From positions 4,997,501 to 5,061,500 of the forward strand of contig NC_056410.1 in NCBI RefSeq assembly GCF_905147365.1: a stretch of DNA of 64,000 nucleotides. Reading direction: 5' to 3'. Source of the DNA: Aricia agestis. Its lineage: Eukaryota > Arthropoda > Insecta > Lepidoptera > Lycaenidae. A program made the position numbers and the translations under genes. Of the stretch, positions 54,972-64,000 are shown piece after piece (the stretch's first letter is position 1; each line of letters begins with the position of its first letter). The notes under the pieces are model-generated. The model had not been told where the DNA came from and did not search any database. It saw nothing but the letters and a program-made list of their open reading frames with translations.

Positions 54972-57900
54972 AGAGATGCTCGTCCCGAGCATCATTGTTA
55001 CTGCCATGGTAACGCGCCAGACGGTCTATGTGTACCACTTTGAATGTCCCTCTTGGTTGCTTTTGAATCCTGTAAGTCACGTCATTCAATCGGGTAACCA
55101 CTTTGTATGGGCCGTCCCACTTGGTCTGCAACTTTGGAGATTTGCCTTTTCGGCGAGTTGGGTTATGCAGCCACACCAGTGACCCTTCTTCGAAGCCGCT
55201 TGTATTCGATTTCCGGTCGTATCTGGTCTTCATGTTCTCACTTGACTGTAACCCATTTTCCCGAACCATGGCGTGTATATAACGCATCTTTTCCCTTAAA
55301 TCGCAGACATAATCTGGTACGGTCTTTGGTTCTTCCGGTGATCCTCCTGTCAAAAGGTCTACTGGTACTCGTAGTTCTCTACCGTAATTGACATACGCCG
55401 GGGTAGCTTTTATGCTCTCATGCTCGGCGGTACGGTACGACAGAAGGAAGAGTGGTATATACTTGTCCCAGTCCTTTTGTTTGTCATCTACCAATTTCGC
55501 CAAATGCCTCTCAAGGGTCTGGTTAAATCTCTCAACCATTCCATCAGACTGTGGATGGTACGCGGTGGTCCTCGTTTTATGCATTCCCAAAATTCTGCAC
55601 ACTTCCTGGAAGACCTGCGATTCGAAATTCCTGCCCTGATCGGAATGGATTTCTAGAGGCACACCAAAGCGAGATATTACTTCTTCGACTAGCTTAGAAG
55701 CAACTGTTGTAGCTTCCTGGTTTGGTATGGCGAACACTTCGGGCCATTTCGTGAAGTAATCCATGACAACCATGAAATACTTGTTTCCTGATTCCGTTAC
55801 AGGAAATGGCCCAGCTACGTCAACTGCGATTCGTTCCCACGGTGCGCCAACGTTATACAAGCGCAGGCTCCCACGGCTCCTTGTCAGTGGTCCCTTCACT
55901 GCAGCGCAAGTAGTGCATTTGCGGCACCAATCCTGTACATCATCTCGACAATGCAACCAGTAGAATCGTTCTCGCACTTTCGTTAACGTCCTCTTTACTC
56001 CTAGATGACCTCCTGATACGCCATCATGCATTTCACGGAGAACATCCGGTACTCTCGTTCTTGGGACAACTATCTGAAGATGGAACTCTCTGCCGTTGGT
56101 CTTCTCCCATTTCCGGTAAAGTATTCCGTTTTGAAGAATCAGACTGTCCCATTGCGCCCAGTACGCCTTAGTGACAGCGCCAGTGGGTGCAACCTCACTC
56201 CAGATTGGCTTTACGTCATCCCGTTTCTTCCATGTGATGATGTGTCGAAGGTCGTCATCTCTTTCTTGAGCCTCTCTCATACCATCATTCTCCCATGGAC
56301 CCAAAGGACTTGTTTTCGTTAACTTTAATGTTACTTCATTAGATTCCTGCTTAACACAATGTTTGCAGTCTTCTGAACACGGCCTTCGTGAGAGTGCGTC
56401 GGCATTCCCATGCGACTTTCCGCTGCGGTGTTCCGTCTTAAAGTCATACTCCTGGAGTTGTTCTATCCATCGAGCTACTTGGCCTTCTGGGCTCTTGAAT
56501 TGTAGTAGCCACTTCAAGGCTGCGTGATCAGTTCGCAGTAGAAACTGTCTGCCGATGAGATACTTGCTGAAATGTTGTAGCGTCTTTACGACAGCCAAGA
56601 GTTCTCTTCTTGTCACACAGTAGTTTCTCTCTGGCTTAGATAAAGATTTGCTGAAATATGCAATTACAACTTCTCTTTCACCCTGTTTTTGAGATAACAC
56701 CCCTCCAATGGCCGTGTTGCTTGCGTCCGTGTCGACTATAAACTGACCTTCAGGTTGTGGATACCCCAGGATTGGTGTTTCACACAGATGTTTCTTTAGT
56801 TTCTGAAAAGAATCTTCGGAAGTCTCGTCCCAAATAAACTGTCGTTTATCTTCTGTCAGCCGATGTAATGGCTTGGCTATCTCTGAGAATCCCTTAACAA
56901 AACGCCTGTAGTAGGAGCATAGGCCGAGAAATGCCCGCACTTCGGTTTTGTTCTTAGGGGTTGGCCAATTTTGGACTGCTTCTAGTTTCTCCGGGTCCGT
57001 CTGAATTCCATCACTGGAGATAACATGGCCGAGATAGTTCACCTTACTCCTGAATAAACGACACTTTTTCGGATTCAACTTTAACTTGGCCCCCTCTATT
57101 TTGGCGAAAACTCGTTCTAAGTTTCGCAAATGGTCCTCGAAGTCGCGGCCAACAATGATGACGTCATCCAAGTAGACTAAGCAAGCCTCTCCAACTAAGC
57201 CTGCCAGTACACACTCCATGAGTCGCTCAAATGTGGCAGGTGCGTTGCACAATCCAAAGGGCATGACGTTAAACTGCCATAGACCTTTACCGGTGGAGAA
57301 CGCTGTCTTCTCTTTGTCTTTTGGATGTATTTCCACCTGCCAGTATCCAGATTTCAGGTCCAGGGTCGAGAACCATTTCATGCCACTCAAGGTATCCAGA
57401 GTGTCGTCGATTCGAGGTAATGGATAGCTGTCCTTCTTAGTGACATCATTGAGACGTCTGTAGTCCACACAAAATCTTGTGCTGCCATCTTTCTTCTTCA
57501 CTAATACAACTGGTGAGCACCACGGACTTGCAGACGGTTCAATTATCTTATTCCTTCTCATGTCCTCCAAAAGGCCTTCAACTTCTTTTTCCTTTGCAAT
57601 GGGTATCCGTCTTGCTCGTTGACGAATTGGGTTCTCGCTTCCGGTATCTATCCTGTGCTGAACCATCGACGTTCTTCCAAGGTCGCCTTCCTGACTGGAG
57701 AAGATATTCGCGTGGCGTTGTAAAAACTTCTTAGCTTTCATGCCCTGCGAATAAGTCAGATTACTCTTGCAGTCATCGAGTAGCTCAGTCACTATTCCAT
57801 AGTTGCTGGTGTTTGCTGAGTCTAAGCCTGTGATCGAACTACACTTTCTCATCCAGACAACTTCCTCGCACTTTCCAATGACGTCACCTTTGTTCAAGCA

Positions 57901-58707
57901 GATCTCGCGATCAGCAAGATTCAGAACTCTGACCACAGCGTTACTGCTTCCACTAACAAGGGTTCTCGCCGTCATCAGTTTTTGCGCTGATGTCTTGGTA
58001 GGTGTGTCTTCGATCAACACGCATCTATTCAACTTCTTCTTTCCAGCTGGCGGTAGTTTCACCAGCACCCGAGCTTCCGCACGTCCAGGTATTATGACTT
58101 TCTTTACACATTCAACTTTCCCGCAGGCGCCTCCAAGGATGAAAATTTCTTCTTCACCACACTTGAAAACTCCGTCAGCGACATTAATTCTGCAGTTGTG
58201 CTTCTTCATGAAATCCAAACCCAAGATGCAATCATCCATAATCTCAGCCACGATAACGTCATGAGGGTATGAGGACTCCCCCACATTCATCGTAACTGAC
58301 ATTTCTCCCAGGACGGGTATTGGCTGACCGGAGGCGGTAAGAAGCTGACAGTTAATTCTCCTCTTGTGCCTCCTTGCGGCTTTTATCAAATTTGGGTTCA
58401 CTATTGTTCTAGAGGCTCCTGTGTCTAGAGTCATTTTGCAGTCCATCCCGTTAATAGTCCCCTGAATCACCAGACTATTCCCGCTACTTGCTTGGGAGAC
58501 AACCGTTATTGGGGCTTCCTCCGTGTCAGCCAGCACTCGCCCCTTAGTCCTGGCTTTTATTCGTTTCCCTGCTCCCGGACAGGGGACGAAGCCCCTTGCT
58601 TCTTCAGCTCCTCCATTTGTTCCTCGAGCCTTTTCATTCTTGCCATCTGGGTCTCCTTCTGCGGGCAGTTGAGCTGAAGATGGCCCCTCTCGCCGCACTT
58701 GTAGCAC
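54970..58707 (-). CDS. pol: Pol polyprotein of the gypsy element
   Basis: 1245 codons, uninterrupted. Aspartic protease with DTGAS (about 95-99). Reverse transcriptase with CVDYRRLN (413-420), FGLCNAP (484-490) and the catalytic YLDD (512-515). RNase H with the acidic residues D659, E702 and D727. Integrase with an H/H...C/C zinc region (H894, H901, C931, C934) and the DDE triad D963, D1023, E1059 (spacing D59D35E). The C-terminus (VVTRLNDVTYRIQK, VVHIDRLARY) resembles the GPY/F module. The first ATG at 58707 is inside gag; pol is more likely made by -1 frameshifting at 58563-58569, which would start the pol part at about R49. The function is reverse transcription and integration in cytoplasmic particles. 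Confidence 0.96.
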   Translation of the reverse strand: MLQVRREGPSSAQLPAEGDPDGKNEKARGTNGGAEEARGFVPCPGAGKRIKARTKGRVLADTEEAPITVVSQASSGNSLVIQGTINGMDCKMTLDTGASRTIVNPNLIKAARRHKRRINCQLLTASGQPIPVLGEMSVTMNVGESSYPHDVIVAEIMDDCILGLDFMKKHNCRINVADGVFKCGEEEIFILGGACGKVECVKKVIIPGRAEARVLVKLPPAGKKKLNRCVLIEDTPTKTSAQKLMTARTLVSGSSNAVVRVLNLADREICLNKGDVIGKCEEVVWMRKCSSITGLDSANTSNYGIVTELLDDCKSNLTYSQGMKAKKFLQRHANIFSSQEGDLGRTSMVQHRIDTGSENPIRQRARRIPIAKEKEVEGLLEDMRRNKIIEPSASPWCSPVVLVKKKDGSTRFCVDYRRLNDVTKKDSYPLPRIDDTLDTLSGMKWFSTLDLKSGYWQVEIHPKDKEKTAFSTGKGLWQFNVMPFGLCNAPATFERLMECVLAGLVGEACLVYLDDVIIVGRDFEDHLRNLERVFAKIEGAKLKLNPKKCRLFRSKVNYLGHVISSDGIQTDPEKLEAVQNWPTPKNKTEVRAFLGLCSYYRRFVKGFSEIAKPLHRLTEDKRQFIWDETSEDSFQKLKKHLCETPILGYPQPEGQFIVDTDASNTAIGGVLSQKQGEREVVIAYFSKSLSKPERNYCVTRRELLAVVKTLQHFSKYLIGRQFLLRTDHAALKWLLQFKSPEGQVARWIEQLQEYDFKTEHRSGKSHGNADALSRRPCSEDCKHCVKQESNEVTLKLTKTSPLGPWENDGMREAQERDDDLRHIITWKKRDDVKPIWSEVAPTGAVTKAYWAQWDSLILQNGILYRKWEKTNGREFHLQIVVPRTRVPDVLREMHDGVSGGHLGVKRTLTKVRERFYWLHCRDDVQDWCRKCTTCAAVKGPLTRSRGSLRLYNVGAPWERIAVDVAGPFPVTESGNKYFMVVMDYFTKWPEVFAIPNQEATTVASKLVEEVISRFGVPLEIHSDQGRNFESQVFQEVCRILGMHKTRTTAYHPQSDGMVERFNQTLERHLAKLVDDKQKDWDKYIPLFLLSYRTAEHESIKATPAYVNYGRELRVPVDLLTGGSPEEPKTVPDYVCDLREKMRYIHAMVRENGLQSSENMKTRYDRKSNTSGFEEGSLVWLHNPTRRKGKSPKLQTKWDGPYKVVTRLNDVTYRIQKQPRGTFKVVHIDRLARYHGSNNDARDEHL

Positions 58708-59996
58708 ATGGCTCCAAAACTTTTCTTCATGGGAGCCTTGACCTCCTTGACTTCCTCAGAGACCTCGTGGATCTTATGGGTCTGTCGTATGTCACGGCGA
58801 ACAGCCTCGACTTCCAAAGCATGCGCCAATGCTTCCTTAAGCGAGGTGTGGTGACGAAGCCTCACCGCCGCTCTGACCTCCAGATCCCTGATTCCGTCGA
58901 CAAATGCTTGCACAATATTCGTGTCGACCATCTTGGCGTCAGCTCCTGGGTGTGCCTTCTTGACGAGTTTTTCAATTTCCAACGCCCATTGTTGTAATCC
59001 TTCTCCTGAGCGTTGGACTCTGTCACGAAGTTGAGCACGGAACACGTGCTCCAGGTGTCGCTCCCCGTATCTGGATTCAAGGGCTTCCATCAGGTCTTTG
59101 AACCCATTTCCTGTATGTGCTTCCAGGACTGACAAGGCTTGCCCTCTGAGCGCGACAGTGAGAGCGGTCAGGCATTGTTCGTCAGTCCACCCGTTGGCAG
59201 AAGCAACCGTCTGGAATTGCTGACGATAAGCGTTCCAGGAAGTAGTACCGTCGTATGGTGGCACTTTAACTCTTGGTCCTTGTACCACTACGGAAGCTCC
59301 ACTAGACGCCGCGATTCCTGTGGTTTCCAGGCGCACTACTTTCTTCTGTAGTTCAGTGAGGCCGGTTTTCACATTTTCCACATCCACTCCTAACCCGGTA
59401 ACGCGTTCGTCCATTACGTCGACATCTTTACGAAGCTTAGTCACCGTGTCACTGACATCCTTTATGGCCAAAAGCGCTTTCTCTTGGAGGTCCTTTTGTT
59501 GCTCTTGAGACTCCTGTAAAGCGCCGAGCTTGCGGTCTTGTGACTCCTGCAAAGCGCCGAACTTGCGGTCTTGTGCCTCTCGAATCGCTCTGATTTCAGC
59601 CCTTTGCAGCTCCATTAATTCAATTAAACTTTCTAAATGAAGGGCCACTTGGGGGGCTGTAGGAGCTACGGGTGGGGCCTGGTGGGCGGGGCCAGTGGGC
59701 GTGGCCTGGTGGGCGGAGCCAGTGGGCGTGGCCATGTCCAAAGTGGGCGGAGCCAGAGGGGCGTGGCCAGTGGGCGTGTCCCGGTGGGCGGAGCCAGTGG
59801 GCGGATCCTGGTGGGCGTGGCCAGTGGGCGGAGCCATGTGGGCGGGGCCAGTATGTGGGGCCTGTCCCTCAGTGGGCGGAGCTTGGTCCCCAGTGGGTGT
59901 GGCCTCCGCAACTCCTCTCTCGGAGTCAATGGCAGCAGCTCGCTGCGCCCTTGTCCTGACACTCCCCTTGAAGTCCTCTCTCGGAGTCAATGGCAT
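58557..59996 (-). CDS. gag: Gag protein of the gypsy element
   Basis: 479 codons from the ATG at 59994-59996; a TTG two codons upstream extends the open frame but is unlikely to start. The N-terminal third is a PPTG(H/P/S)AH-type repeat region, very rich in P, T, G, A and H. A predicted coiled-coil region (ALQESQDRKLGALQESQEQQ) comes next, then a Retrotrans_gag capsid-like region (TTSWNAYRQQFQTVA to about residue 410) and a CCHC zinc knuckle CYKCGERGHLQLNC at roughly 430-443. It ends VREQGNE. The frame overlaps pol by 151 bases in the -1 register. It forms the particle and binds the RNA. Confidence 0.95.
   Translation of the reverse strand: MPLTPREDFKGSVRTRAQRAAAIDSERGVAEATPTGDQAPPTEGQAPHTGPAHMAPPTGHAHQDPPTGSAHRDTPTGHAPLAPPTLDMATPTGSAHQATPTGPAHQAPPVAPTAPQVALHLESLIELMELQRAEIRAIREAQDRKFGALQESQDRKLGALQESQEQQKDLQEKALLAIKDVSDTVTKLRKDVDVMDERVTGLGVDVENVKTGLTELQKKVVRLETTGIAASSGASVVVQGPRVKVPPYDGTTSWNAYRQQFQTVASANGWTDEQCLTALTVALRGQALSVLEAHTGNGFKDLMEALESRYGERHLEHVFRAQLRDRVQRSGEGLQQWALEIEKLVKKAHPGADAKMVDTNIVQAFVDGIRDLEVRAAVRLRHHTSLKEALAHALEVEAVRRDIRQTHKIHEVSEEVKEVKAPMKKSFGAMCYKCGERGHLQLNCPQKETQMARMKRLEEQMEELKKQGASSPVREQGNE
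58563..58569 (-). promoter_or_regulatory. -1 ribosomal frameshift site GGGAAAC
   Basis: On the minus strand GGGAAAC lies in the gag frame as CAG GGA AAC GAA TAA, so the heptamer reads G GGA AAC, the correct X XXY YYZ phase. Only one codon remains before the gag stop. After a -1 slip the frame continues as RIKARTKGRV into pol. I did not identify a downstream stem or pseudoknot. Confidence 0.8.
59640..59890 (-). repeat. GC-rich tandem repeat in gag
   Basis: Plus-strand units built from GTGGGCGGAGCCAGTGGGCG and variants repeat about ten times at 15-30 base spacing. They encode the PPTG.AH repeats of Gag. Confidence 0.85.
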
Positions 59997-60003
59997 CTCC
60001 AAA

Positions 60004-60020
60004 TCCCACTTCTGACACCA
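60004..60020 (-). promoter_or_regulatory. Primer-binding site
   Basis: On the minus strand TGGTGTCAGAAGTGGGA begins two bases after the 5' LTR. It is complementary to a tRNA ending TCCCACTTCTGACACCA, as expected for a tRNA-Leu (identity by recollection of insect tRNA-Leu). Confidence 0.75.
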
Positions 60021-60022
60021 GT

Positions 60023-60559
60023 TGTTACGTGCTAGGGTTCGAGGATTTGGAGAGAAAGACCTGGTGACTCTCTTGAAGACTTTATTAACACTGCACTAAA
60101 CACTAGGTCACAACACTTAGCACTAGGTCCAATCACTAAGCACTATCACTGTCCTAGGTCGTAGCCAAGTCGCAGGTTTCACTGGTTCACTCACTATTGA
60201 TCACTTGTGTTCACTCCGAAATCGCCTTGATGAAAGCTCGAAACAAACTGACTAGCCGGGCGCGCCCGCGGCTCTTTTTATATGGCGAGACGAATTCCAG
60301 AAATTTCCCGATTTACGCAAACAAGTAAACAACCGTGGGAAATTTCTAGGAGGCCCGGGAATGTACCACAATAAAACTGCCGTCCCTGCGATAAGTGCAG
60401 TAAGTTGAATTTAATTTAGACCTTATGTACTCAGTCATAAGGTCTAAATTCAAACACGCTAACAAATAAAGGGTAAACACGTAAACAAACACTGGACCTT
60501 CCCAGAAGGTTCGAGTATGTACTTGCGCACCACGTGTCCGTATACCATGTACCGTAACA
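60023..60559 (-). repeat. 5' LTR (right copy) with promoter
   Basis: Identical in length (537 bp) and, by eye, in sequence to 54422-54958. On the minus strand TATAAAAAG (60274-60282) precedes the initiator TCAGTTTG (60244-60251; A+1 about 60249) by a suitable 33 bases. Transcription would run leftward through gag and pol. Confidence 0.95.
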
Positions 60560-60835
60560 TTATATTAAATAAACGTGCGTTTGTCGCTTAGAAATAAAAT
60601 TCAACAATATAATAATAATAATCTTTATTAATGATAACAATATAGGAATATTATGTACATGTCGCAGTCCACTGGTTAAAATAGCCGTTTAATCAACAAC
60701 GCCATTCAATCACACGGCTATACGTCGTTTAGCCGACTTGTGGACTGCAACGTTCAACACTACAGCTAGACGACGCTTAGCCAACTGGTTAAAAGTAATG
60801 TTGATATACTGAAGATTAATGCTTTATTTTTATTC
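60560..60835. other. AT-rich stretch with a possible short MITE
   Basis: GCAGTCCACTGGTTAAAATA (60663) and GACTTGTGGACTGC (60738-60751) are roughly inverted. No exon recognised. Confidence 0.4.
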
Positions 60836-60990
60836 CGCCGGTCTACCGTCCCACTGGGTTATGAGAGTACAGAAATAGAGAGTGCTCTTGTGTACTGCGC
60901 ACACACTTGGGCACTATAAAATGACTCCTGCGTAGTTGGCCTGGTTTCAATGAAGCCGGCCACCGTCACCGAAACCGGTGTGGGAGCTAT
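60836..60990 (+). mobile_element. 3' half of the 35211-type SINE
   Basis: CCGGTCTACCGTCCCACTGG, AGAAATAGAGAGTGCTCTTG and GGCCACCGTCACCGAAACCG follow the order of the complete copy; the tRNA-like head is absent. Confidence 0.7.
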
Positions 60991-61365
60991 TTGTATTATA
61001 ACTTCGTAGCTTTAAAATTATCAGTTTATAAGGCTCTAAATACGGTAAATTACGGAATCTCCGTAGGGAAGGCCCTTAACTTTAGTTATGTTAGCGATCG
61101 GATAAGTATTGTGTTGTCTGTCTGTGTGTCACGTATGGAAATGATTCTATGCCTACGAATGTTCGATAAGAATAAGTTTAGAAAATGTATAGAATAAAAA
61201 CAAAATAAATACTTAGTGATTTGGCACTCATTTGCAAAACATAACCTCAAAACACGATTAAATGGACGGTGGCGAACTAAGCCGGGGCCTTAATACCGAC
61301 GAGCAAGCACGAGTTAAAGTATGCGTAGTTTACCCAACAGCGCACGTAAATTTACGAACACTCGA
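60991..61365. other. AT-rich stretch, nothing recognised
   Basis: No coding or repeat signal that I can support. Confidence 0.4.
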
Positions 61366-61510
61366 GTTTCGGCAGGGCCGAAAGTTTCGGCTATATTTTG
61401 GCAGATACCGAAACTAAGGCCGAAACCGAAACTAGATTTTTTGGCCGAAACCGAAACTAGATTTTTTGGCCGAAACTGGCCGAAACCGAAATTTCGGTCG
61501 GTCACTAATC
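61366..61510 (+). repeat. GCCGAAACCGAAACT tandem repeat
   Basis: GGCCGAAACCGAAACTAGAT with TTTTTT is repeated twice directly, within a longer array of CCGAAAC words ending GAAATTTCGGTCGGTC. An edge of the same family occurs at 54057. Confidence 0.7.
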
Positions 61511-62139
61511 TATGCCCGAAACGCGATGTTTTTGCATCCAGCCATCCAGATCAGTGTTCGGATGTCCGTACGCTCAAGGTCGCGTCCGCCTTGAGCGTTC
61601 CCAATATTTGATCTAAAAAAAATAAAAAATAATAAAAAATAGTTTTTACCTTTTGGGGTACGGAACCCTGAAAAACAAACTGAAACGAATAGAAGATTCA
61701 AGATATATTAGATTAATCTTAGATAAATGATTGGTCACGCGCGCGCGTTCGACTAGATACCGCGCTGTATAGAAAACACAGATTCCCGAATGCGGCACCT
61801 CAATATTGTAGTGTGTGTAAAACAATGCACAAATATTGTTGTGTGCGTAGATAATCGGGTTGCCAGATACGTGACTGGTGCCCAATCAATGGGGAAAAAT
61901 TAGTTGCTGTGGTCTTGTAATTTATTATTATTGTATAGTAACTTTACCATTGGAATAAAGTCCATTCGAAAAGAATGCGATAAAATAACAACGTTGTTTA
62001 GGTCAACGAAATATAATGGATACAATATTGATGAGAAAACAATACAAAAACAATGGTAGGAAGTTTAACGAAAGTTAAGAATGAGTCATAAAAAAGCAAA
62101 TGTTAAATTTGTTTTCTCATTTGTTACTGTATTGTGTAC
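61511..62139. other. AT-rich stretch with small repeat scraps
   Basis: CCTTTTGGGGTACGGAACCC at 61650 is the end of a family A repeat. No gene seen. Confidence 0.4.
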
Positions 62140-62270
62140 TTACATAAAATATAAACTGCATTTAAGATTTTTATTATAATATGATACTCATAATTCATAT
62201 TTATTAATACACATTCATGATCCAGGAACTTTGAAAACTTTTTGTTCCGTTGGAGGGATTCGAACCAGCT
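62140..62270 (-). mobile_element. Fragment of the 51449-type SINE, inverted
   Basis: On the minus strand the B box GGTTCGAATCC (62256-62266) is followed by CCAACGGAACAAAAAGTTTT and a body with CATGAATGTGTATTAATAAA. Confidence 0.65.
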
Positions 62271-63045
62271 ACCCTAGCTAGAGATTTTAATGCGTTCATC
62301 CACTCATCCACTATGTATATATAAAAAAATAAGATATAATAAATAAATAAATAAAAATCACAATCTCAGAAAAATTTGGGAATTTTTAGTTTATGGTAAT
62401 TGGCAACACTGAACATCAAGCGGTACTCCGATCCGAATTTTCAGGTTTATATTATTTTTCTGTGTTTATGACGATTTATATAATATTTACTGATGGTATG
62501 TGATGCCAGTACCTTTCTTGTTTCTTGTAGTGTAATTATTGCATAGTCTCACTACGCAAATTGGCATTTTGCTACGGGCGTAACTAAAAATTTCGAAAAT
62601 TTTCGCACATCTACCTCACCCGAAGCTTGTGGCGCGACTGGCGCGGTTACGCCCGATGAGGCGTATTATTTGTTGCCGTATTTTTTTTTTATGAAATAAG
62701 GGGGCAAACGAGCAACGGTATCTAGTCGTAGCGCGAGCGCGAGACCCATCATTCATCTAAGAGATTAATATAAGAAAACAAAACAAATAATTAAGTTTTA
62801 CACGTAGCTACTAGACAAGAAATAGAAAAAACAGGAGTAAAGTAAGCGCATAAAATGCTAAAAGGATACAGAGAAATCCTGATGATCATGTTCATGATCT
62901 AAAACAATTAATACAAAACAGAACGAATATGGGTGGCCATGTTATATCGGATTCGTGGACTACAACAAAGCAAAACTACAACAAAATTCGCTAATTCACA
63001 CTTCCATTACTAAAGCCTTACAAAACCAAGCAATCCATACTTCCA
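62271..63045. other. AT-rich stretch with repeat scraps
   Basis: 62681-62716 is the A-tail end of a family Z repeat. ACGGGCGTAAC (62574) and GTTACGCCCG (62645) are a small inverted pair. No gene seen. Confidence 0.45.
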
Positions 63046-63272
63046 TACTAATATTATAAATGCGAAAGTGTGTCTGTCTGTCCGTCTGTCTAGCTGTCTG
63101 TCTGTCTGGTACCTCTTCACTGTCAAACCGCTTAACCCATTTTTCTGAAATTTGGCATGAAGATACCTTGAGTCCCGAGAAAGGACATAGGATAGTTTTT
63201 ATCCCGGAAAAATGTACGGTTCCCGCGCGATAAACTAATTTTGGCGCAACGTAGTTGCGGACGTCATCTAGT
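63046..63272 (-). repeat. CTAGATGACGCC-family tail, inverted
   Basis: ACTAATATTATAAATGCGAA, a TGTCTGTCTGTC run, AGTCCCGAGAAAGGACATAG, TTCCCGCGCGATAAACTAAT and GACGTCATCTAGT at the right. Confidence 0.75.
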
Positions 63273-63299
63273 TCAAAATATTTAAAGAGTACCGCGATG

Positions 63300-63605
63300 A
63301 CACAGCTAGAATACAGTTAGAAAGGTCAATGGATAGGCGAAGAGTTTAAAATCCAAACCCGTCGTCTCCAAAATTATTTATGGCCGTTCTAGAAGACATT
63401 TTTAAGAATTAAGACTGGGAAATGAATGGCGTCAGCACAAAATGGCAAAACATAACAGTAACACACCTCAGATTTGTCGGAAACAAGAAAGCCAAGTTAA
63501 AAGGTGGGAAGATGACCTACCAAAGAACTGCAGAGACAGGACTACGTGTAACGTGGCATAATCTTGAGGAGGCCTATGTCTTAGGACTTAGGACAACCAA
63601 CAATT
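63300..63605 (+). pseudogene. Badly eroded LINE ORF tail
   Basis: One frame reads QVKRWEDDLPKN (63490-63530 region) and a neighbouring frame ends TWHNLEEAYVLGL, resembling the RRWEDD...LEEAYV ending of RTE-type ORFs. Frame changes and stops are present throughout. The resemblance is weak. Confidence 0.35.
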
Positions 63606-63626
63606 AAGTTTAAAATTAACAATTAA

Positions 63627-64000
63627 GCTCGTCACAAGTTGCTACAAAGCCAACGTCTTGCCCTTATATTCTTGTGCAAAGCTTACAGAACCACAAGCAC
63701 CGAAGCCTTGCCCGTGCTAGCCGGAGTTTTACCCGTTGACCTTAAGATTCAGCGTCGTGCGACAATTTACTATCATAATAAAAACATTGACAACCCGTTC
63801 TTTTTAAGCGTTCGGGATAAAATTAAAATAGCAAGATTGTTTGAACCTTTAGAAAACTCTTTGCAAAGCCTAATCTCCGAATGGCAGACGCGATGGGACT
63901 GTTCCACCAAAGGGCGACATCTTTATAATTTTTTCCCTAATATTCGTAAACGGCTATCCAAACATTGGTTGGATATTGATCACTGCGTTTCTCAATTCCT
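63627..64000 (+). CDS. R1/Jockey-like LINE ORF2, RNase H-region part (truncated by window edge)
   Basis: An open frame without a start codon runs from 63627 to the end. It contains SQRLALIFLCKAYRTTSTEA, LPVLAGVLPVDLKIQRRA and LISEWQTRWDCSTKGRHLYN, then FFPNIRKRLSKHWLDIDHCV. This order, ALI...KAYRTTSTEAL then WQ.RW..STKGR..Y.F.P, is characteristic of the region after the reverse transcriptase in R1/Jockey-group ORF2. The 5' part of ORF2 is not present upstream, so the copy is 5'-truncated near 63620. What follows base 64000 is not visible. Confidence 0.75.

Larger units (their letters stand above)
54422..60559 (-). mobile_element. Complete Ty3/gypsy LTR retrotransposon
   Basis: 6138 bp with two 537-bp LTRs (54422-54958, 60023-60559), TG...CA ends and a 4-bp duplication TTAT (54418-54421, 60560-60563). 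Transcription runs right to left, antisense to the ZAD gene. Order: 5' LTR (right), primer site, gag, pol (protease, reverse transcriptase, RNase H, integrase), polypurine tract, 3' LTR (left). There is no env frame. The open reading frames and matching LTRs suggest a very recent insertion that may still be competent. Domain order PR-RT-RH-IN with a GPY/F-like integrase tail identifies Ty3/gypsy rather than Copia or BEL. Confidence 0.97.

Noticed and set aside
55000..60040. Many plus-strand open frames across the gypsy element (for example 57803-58264, 58596-58997, 59637-60035)
   Set aside because: They lie antisense to intact gag and pol and have no domain of their own; they reflect codon composition of the opposite strand.

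Overview
The window looks like nuclear DNA of a lepidopteran insect (moth or butterfly). This rests on long AT-rich stretches, RTE-type repeat tails with (GTCT)n runs, tRNA-derived SINE heads, many short inverted-repeat elements (MITEs) with TTAA, TTA or 8-bp target duplications, an insect-style Inr+DPE promoter, and a ZAD-type zinc-finger gene. I did not identify the species. Most of the sequence is transposable-element debris, much of it nested; I saw no bacterial features, CRISPR array or operon.

Host genes. (1) A plus-strand gene starts at 47433. Six exons (47433-47573, 47700-47829, 48122-48169, 48378-48428, 53014-53079, 53187-53297) splice in frame into a ZAD domain and an acidic linker, then run past the last exon seen. 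(2) On the minus strand a candidate first exon (10198-10255) lies below a perfect TCAGTC initiator and a correctly spaced GGACGT downstream element (10302-10336), suggesting a gene that runs leftward.

Young element. 54422-60559 is a complete Ty3/gypsy retrotransposon on the minus strand, in intron 6 of the ZAD gene. It has two 537-bp LTRs that read as identical, a TTAT target duplication, a primer site resembling a tRNA-Leu end, a polypurine tract, open gag and pol, and a canonical GGGAAAC slip site just before the gag stop.

Older layers. 1-228 is the 3' end of a non-LTR element. 461-1119 is a MITE nest. 2491-4740 is an RTE-type tail repeat split by a broken RTE reverse-transcriptase end and other sequence. 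5140-6980 is a foldback element carrying a piggyBac-like MITE and a hAT-like element. 7215-43250 is a mix of MITEs, RTE tails, SINEs and AT-rich DNA with little that is recognisable. 44665-45080 is a broken ISL2EU/Harbinger-type transposase. 45601-47309 is a four-deep nest (MITE, hAT, hAT, piggyBac-like MITE). 49490-52154 is a 2.7-kb hAT-like element in intron 4 of the ZAD gene. The last 374 bases are the C-terminal part of an R1/Jockey-like ORF2.

Several insertions can be checked inside the window because an unoccupied copy of the same target repeat is also present; these filled/empty pairs are the firmest conclusions apart from the gypsy element and the ZAD exons.
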